DNA from: Christiangramia portivictoriae DSM 23547
Lineage (GTDB): Bacteria; Bacteroidota; Bacteroidia; Flavobacteriales; Flavobacteriaceae
Length of the DNA stretch: 64,000 nt
Assembly (NCBI RefSeq): GCF_000423045.1
Contig: NZ_KE383972.1
Span: 16,615 to 80,614, forward strand
Direction of reading: 5' to 3'
Made by a program: the position numbers and the translations under genes. The notes under the pieces are model-generated. The model ran no database searches. It worked only from the letters and a program-made list of their open reading frames with translations, and was not told the DNA's origin. Below, one piece after another: positions 59,989-64,000 of this stretch (position 1 is its first letter; each line of letters opens with the position of its first letter).

Positions 59989-62337
59989 TTATTCCTCAAT
60001 TATTCTTCTAATTCTATTAAAAACAGTTATTTCATAACTATCAAATTCATCCAAAATCTTCTTACTTTCTGATGGATTATTGGAATCATAATAATTAACT
60101 ATTTTTTCAGGCACCCCAAAATCACTAGCAATTCTAGCTTCTTCACTAAATGCATTATATTCCAATTTAATAAGTAATTTATCAATGCCAGATATATCTT
60201 CGAAATCAACATTCTCTTTTCTTGATTCAATAAATTTGTACATGAGATTGAAAATTCCAAGATATTTTACGAGTTGATACTTGAATGTATTAAAGATTAA
60301 ACTTGAAGCTTGCCGCATGGCACTATTTACAGCGTTTTTATTACCTCCTTTTCTCTCTTTCCTTAAGTAATATTTATAAACACCATCGAATCCGTACCTT
60401 AGATAACTATTAAGGGAAGCAAAAAGAATTGAATAACTATTTGGGGTATAATTGTCCTTAAATTTATTTTCAATTAGGCTTTTTAAGTTTTCATTGTCTA
60501 TAATCTCCAAACATAAATCGATTACGACTTGGAACCCATCTTTGTCTATTCCAATATTAGGTCCATTCAACCTTCTTATGAGTTTATTCACCTTTAAATG
60601 CTGAAGTGAGTCAAGATTGATTATTTTGTCATAGATTCTAATTTTATTCCTACGACTTACGACTTTAAACTGAGATATTATATCATCCGGAATTCCTCTT
60701 TCTTCTTGCATTCGAAGTACCTCAAGAAGTCTATTTTTACTTCTATCGTCTAAAAATTCATTAGGAGTCATTTCATCATCAATTTCCTTTTTTACTTGAT
60801 TAGGATCATAATTCTTATGAGTAATAGGTTCTCCAATTTGATTCAGTTTGTTGATAAAATCGGTATCTAATGATATTACTCTTCCTGTGTAATGCTCCAT
60901 GAACCTTCCAGCTCTACCAGCAATGTTTTTTGCATCAAAAGTCAATAATGGCTTAGAATATTGCCCCGAGCCTTTAAGACTTTTATAGACTATCATGTTT
61001 TTTGCAGTTGTGTTTACTCCTTCTGTAATTGTAGTTGTGGAACATAGAATTCTAATGTTTGAGTTAGGATCATTGAACAAAGAGACGATTTCTTTTTGAA
61101 TGTATTTGGGCACAACACCATGATGAACACCAATTCCTTTTTCCAGAGAATTAATTACTATCCACTCGTTATCATATGTACTTTTTAAATGATCTAAAAA
61201 AGCCTGATAGTAATCAGTATCTATACCGCTTCTATTATATTCTGAGGCAACCTTTTCCGTTATAGCTTTCGTATTGCAATAGATAATTGCATTTTCATTT
61301 TGAACTAATATTCTATCAAGTAATTCTTGAATCTTGAGTTTTTTACTTTTCTTATTTCGAAAATCGAAAATAATACCGTCAACGGTTATCTCCTTGTTTT
61401 CTTTCTCAATATTTGTCTGACTAACTTTAACTATTTCGTATTTATTTCGTAATAATTTTTCAATGTTTAAATCCTTCAGAAATAAATCGAATGAAGGATT
61501 ATAATTTTCAGATTTCTCGTTTAATATTTCGATGTATGGCCCTGCGAGAAGAATATCAATGGTTGGAAATTTAGATAATCCATAGAATATGGACATTCTA
61601 TATGCCACATCTCTTTCATTTTCTTTTGCTTCATTATCAATTATATAACCATTGTCAATTTTGTAGACTTCATCAATAAAGATGAAATCTAATTCTAAGT
61701 CATTATTTTTTTTATCTAAAAAAGAAAGAAATCTTTCTGGCGTAAAAATGAAAATATTATAATCTCCATAATTGCTTTCTAAATCACTCAGAGTGTGAAT
61801 TTCATAATTCTGTGGAAATTCAATTCTACCTTCTTTTATTTTAGCCAGATTTTCTGACAACAATGCAATGCTAGGAAAAATCAAAGCAATGTTTTTGTAT
61901 TGGATTTTTTTAATAACCTCATAAACCAGATGAGTTTTACCAAAAGAAGTTGATGCTGATAGAAAATAACGGTTTGGTTTGTCAGACTCAAAAAGATCCA
62001 AAATTTCTTTTTGAAATTGGTGAAGTTTCGAGTTATTATCGGTATATAAACTAGACTCATAAATTAGTGAAGACACTGTGCTAAGACCGATCTCTTCATC
62101 CTCGATTTTTAAAGTATTCTGATTATTGAAGTTTGGCAAAATATCATAGTAATGTGGGATGCCTGCTCTATTAGATAAATACATTAAAAATTTCTTATCT
62201 GCATCATCTAAATTTTCATTTTTTATGAAATCAAAATATTCGTTTACATAACTTAGAAACTTATGATTTTCTAATTCTCCATTATTAAATAGGTTTAATG
62301 CTTTTACGACATTAATGGTTCGTTCGTATCTATCCAT
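59989..62337 (-). CDS. hamB: HamB-type helicase of a Hachiman defence system (cassette)
   Basis: 782 residues. Walker A-like SASTSFGKTH at 127-136, motif Ia IFPSIALLSE, Walker B IDEVY at 221-225 in place of DEAD/DExH, then TTTITEGVNT and AGRAGR (motifs V and VI) in the second RecA domain. The C-terminal ~300 residues are helical and unassigned. The gene starts inside the HamA frame (34-bp overlap). HamB drives DNA unwinding and controls the HamA nuclease. It ends 15 bp before attC-35, so the whole pair is one cassette. Confidence 0.85.
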   Translation of the reverse strand: MDRYERTINVVKALNLFNNGELENHKFLSYVNEYFDFIKNENLDDADKKFLMYLSNRAGIPHYYDILPNFNNQNTLKIEDEEIGLSTVSSLIYESSLYTDNNSKLHQFQKEILDLFESDKPNRYFLSASTSFGKTHLVYEVIKKIQYKNIALIFPSIALLSENLAKIKEGRIEFPQNYEIHTLSDLESNYGDYNIFIFTPERFLSFLDKKNNDLELDFIFIDEVYKIDNGYIIDNEAKENERDVAYRMSIFYGLSKFPTIDILLAGPYIEILNEKSENYNPSFDLFLKDLNIEKLLRNKYEIVKVSQTNIEKENKEITVDGIIFDFRNKKSKKLKIQELLDRILVQNENAIIYCNTKAITEKVASEYNRSGIDTDYYQAFLDHLKSTYDNEWIVINSLEKGIGVHHGVVPKYIQKEIVSLFNDPNSNIRILCSTTTITEGVNTTAKNMIVYKSLKGSGQYSKPLLTFDAKNIAGRAGRFMEHYTGRVISLDTDFINKLNQIGEPITHKNYDPNQVKKEIDDEMTPNEFLDDRSKNRLLEVLRMQEERGIPDDIISQFKVVSRRNKIRIYDKIINLDSLQHLKVNKLIRRLNGPNIGIDKDGFQVVIDLCLEIIDNENLKSLIENKFKDNYTPNSYSILFASLNSYLRYGFDGVYKYYLRKERKGGNKNAVNSAMRQASSLIFNTFKYQLVKYLGIFNLMYKFIESRKENVDFEDISGIDKLLIKLEYNAFSEEARIASDFGVPEKIVNYYDSNNPSESKKILDEFDSYEITVFNRIRRIIEE

Positions 62338-63215
62338 CTGATAATATTTTCTTTACTTGTCTTAACATCATTTATGGGCATAAAAATGAAGAAGATTGAG
62401 AATTCAATGCTGATCTTATTAAAGTTAATATGACTGTATTTATCTTTAATGTGGTTTATTGCAAGCGTTATTGAGTCGTCGTAGGATTCACTTATAGAAT
62501 TATAGGTTAGTAATACTGGATAAATCAAACGGATATTATTTTCATTTAACTCCTTTTCAAGAGAATCAATATGTCATTTTTCCCATCTATCTAAGATTGA
62601 ATAGATTTTAGAGCTTTTATCCTCAATACTTCCTTTGTGTTGAAGAATGGTCACTAAATTTGTATTTATTAAATAATCGTCCGAAATAGCTTTTTCTATA
62701 CTTCTAAAAACACTATCTATAGCTCCTTTACAATCTTCATAAAATTTTGTTTCTCCGAACCACAATTCTAGCTGATCTTCTCTTTGGATTAAATGAAAAG
62801 CATCATATCCAGTAACTTCTGATTTTTTCTGGACATCGTAGAAATAACCTCTAGATATCAGAGTATTCGTTTTATAGAAATGTTTTAGAACGGAATAAAG
62901 TAGAGATTCACCGTAAATCCCTAATTTTCTTTTAGAGAGATCGCTTGCAGAATAATTGTATTTAAATTTCCTATTAAATGCATTTAAAAACATTTTCTGA
63001 TGATTACCTCCTTCTAATTGGAATTCATCGTAAGAATAGTATAATATACCTTCATAGACGATTTTGGATAAATCTAAGTCATCTTTTATTTTGTAACAGT
63101 CATCCATTACATTCTGTGTAGTAATAAAAGTTTTCTCGAGATTTCTTGTTGAGTCAGGTAGACTGCATTCAGGTAGAATAGTTTTATCGATTAACTTCTT
63201 TAAGCTTTCTTTCAT
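62304..63215 (-). pseudogene. hamA: HamA-type nuclease (DUF1837) with in-frame TGA
   Basis: One frame of 303 codons plus stop from ATG 63215 to 62304, interrupted only by TGA at 62574-62576 (codon 214). DUF1837/HamA nuclease motifs: E103 in YGESLLYS, D138 in GYDAFH and E155-T-K157 in WFGETKFY (PD-(D/E)xK type). After the stop: HIDSLEKELNEN, LLTYNSISESYDDSIT and IIRWIDTNEPLMS, overlapping hamB. The truncated 213-residue product keeps the nuclease residues but loses ~90 C-terminal residues, so the system may be crippled or altered. Confidence 0.82.
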
Positions 63216-63234
63216 TCGTTATTGGCTTGTGACT

Positions 63235-63359
63235 AACGGTCTCGGTTATCGCCAGTTGGCGGAGTAAAGGACACGGTTTTGTCGGCTTAGTATTGTTTTG
63301 TTGGTCAAGTTAATTATTTTCTATCTAACGGTGCCGCTTATTGGCGATGAACCGTTGTT
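63235..63359 (-). repeat. attC-36 (type A)
   Basis: GACACGGTTTTGTCGG, TATTGTTTTGTTGG and TTTCTATCTAACGG variants, so the site itself differs from attC-27 although the cassettes they close are near-identical. Confidence 0.93.
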
Positions 63360-63374
63360 GTTGCAAGTATGTTG

Positions 63375-64000
63375 CTACGAAACAGCTGTTAAATCAATCC
63401 AATCAATTAGCCACTTATCATCTACCTTCTTTATAAATATTCTAAATCTTCCTCCACTCAGCCGCCCACTTTGATAATTGAAATTCATAACACCATAAGA
63501 TAAAGTTTTATCAAACTGTATTCTACTAAAACTTATTACAGAATTTAAGTAAAACTCATAGTCAGTTTTCCAGATTTTATATCCTACAGGTAATTCAGAT
63601 CTATATATGAATCTAATTTTTTGGTCTGCTTTTAGTTGATTTATATCAATTCGATACTTAGAATCAATGTTTGAAATGTTTAATGATTTTTCTTTTAAAT
63701 CAAAATGATTTATTAGTGCTAACTTATCTTCTTTGCTGATAATTAATGTAGAATCCACAATCGCAGTTACTAACTTAACTGTGTCTTTATATAACTCTTT
63801 TTCCTGCCTTTCTAGATCTTTATATATTTCTCTTAATGGTATTGTATCAGTCGGTTTTTGCTCATTTTCTGTTGGAGGAGGAGGTATTTGAAATTCTATT
63901 CGTGAATCGGAATGAATTGAATCCATCAACTGTGGAAAAACTTCATAAGCAACTTGTTTTTCAAACTTTAATTGCTCGAATTTTTCATTGCTAAAACTAA
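63375..64000 (-). CDS. cassette protein, three-copy family (5' end outside window)
   Basis: The frame is open from the right edge to 63375, at least 208 residues, and equals the gene at 53173-53838 except for about ten base changes and a 3-base insertion (an extra Pro in QIPPPP). About 14 N-terminal codons lie beyond the window. It is the most proximal cassette seen here. No function known. Confidence 0.65.
   Translation of the reverse strand, partial: SFSNEKFEQLKFEKQVAYEVFPQLMDSIHSDSRIEFQIPPPPTENEQKPTDTIPLREIYKDLERQEKELYKDTVKLVTAIVDSTLIISKEDKLALINHFDLKEKSLNISNIDSKYRIDINQLKADQKIRFIYRSELPVGYKIWKTDYEFYLNSVISFSRIQFDKTLSYGVMNFNYQSGRLSGGRFRIFIKKVDDKWLIDWIDLTAVS

Noticed and set aside
28788..63215. 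Alternative genetic code or stop-codon recoding
   Set aside because: TAA, TAG and TGA all appear as internal stops, each also serves as a normal terminator, and neighbouring genes are unaffected.
31998..63359. CRISPR array
   Set aside because: Sites are ~125 bp, partly divergent, and spaced by 0.4-3.3 kb genes, with no short uniform spacers or cas genes.
31998..63359. Genomic tandem duplication or REP/BIME family
   Set aside because: The inserted genes are mostly unrelated to each other, all sites share one orientation, and the site flanks are cassette-specific and complementary, which neither model predicts.
30081..64000. Prophage or integrative conjugative element
   Set aside because: No structural phage, conjugation, primase or relaxase genes; gene sizes and spacing are cassette-like.

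Overview
The window looks like a chromosome segment of a marine Flavobacteriaceae bacterium (Bacteroidota; Gramella/Christiangramia-like is my guess). Reasons: DUF6090, YaiO, PorT-like barrel and CarboxypepD_reg proteins; LytTR, FIST and H-NOX signalling genes; many short lipoproteins; no Shine-Dalgarno pattern; promoter boxes of the TAnnTTTG type. There are two very different halves.

Positions 1-28,400 are ordinary, mostly intact chromosome. A DUF4114 secreted protein and a mannose-1-phosphate guanylyltransferase come first. Next is a tightly overlapping seven-gene minus-strand operon (2,682-9,213) that joins two candidate nitric-oxide sensors (H-NOX and FIST/NosP) to two histidine kinases, an Hpt protein, a receiver and a LytTR regulator. 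Then come a receiver/HEAT/processive glycosyltransferase cluster facing a YaiO barrel, an alpha/beta hydrolase, an aldo/keto reductase, tRNA-Pro(GGG) with a terminator, and assorted envelope, ABC, flavodoxin and serine-hydrolase genes.

Positions 30,081-64,000 are an integron-like gene-cassette array, the main find. I place 36 complete copies of a ~125-bp site (attC-like; types A, B and C) and one split copy. Each is followed on the minus strand by one short, AT-rich, minus-strand gene or gene pair. The bases at the start of each cassette are the reverse complement of the outer arm of the site at that cassette's own end, which is the hallmark of integron attC sites. The site arms covary between types and carry one unpaired T or G. 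No integrase is in the window; by integron geometry it should lie to the right of 64,000. The left (distal) end has a truncated attC and an IS110-family element inserted in that attC. The element carries a recognisable bridge-RNA candidate whose guides match attC on both sides of the insertion.

Cassette cargo: a Hachiman defence pair (HamA with an in-frame TGA, plus HamB), three toxin-antitoxin modules (one with a nonsense-broken toxin), two proteins with HEPN-like RxxxxH motifs, HNH and GIY-YIG proteins, an M23 peptidase, a CPBP protease, a methyltransferase, an unusual tRNA-like RNA, and many signal-peptide or lipoprotein genes of unknown function. One cassette is present twice almost unchanged, with a more divergent third relative. 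At least eight genes near or in the array are broken by single nonsense codons or frameshifts, while the first 25 kb shows no clear case.
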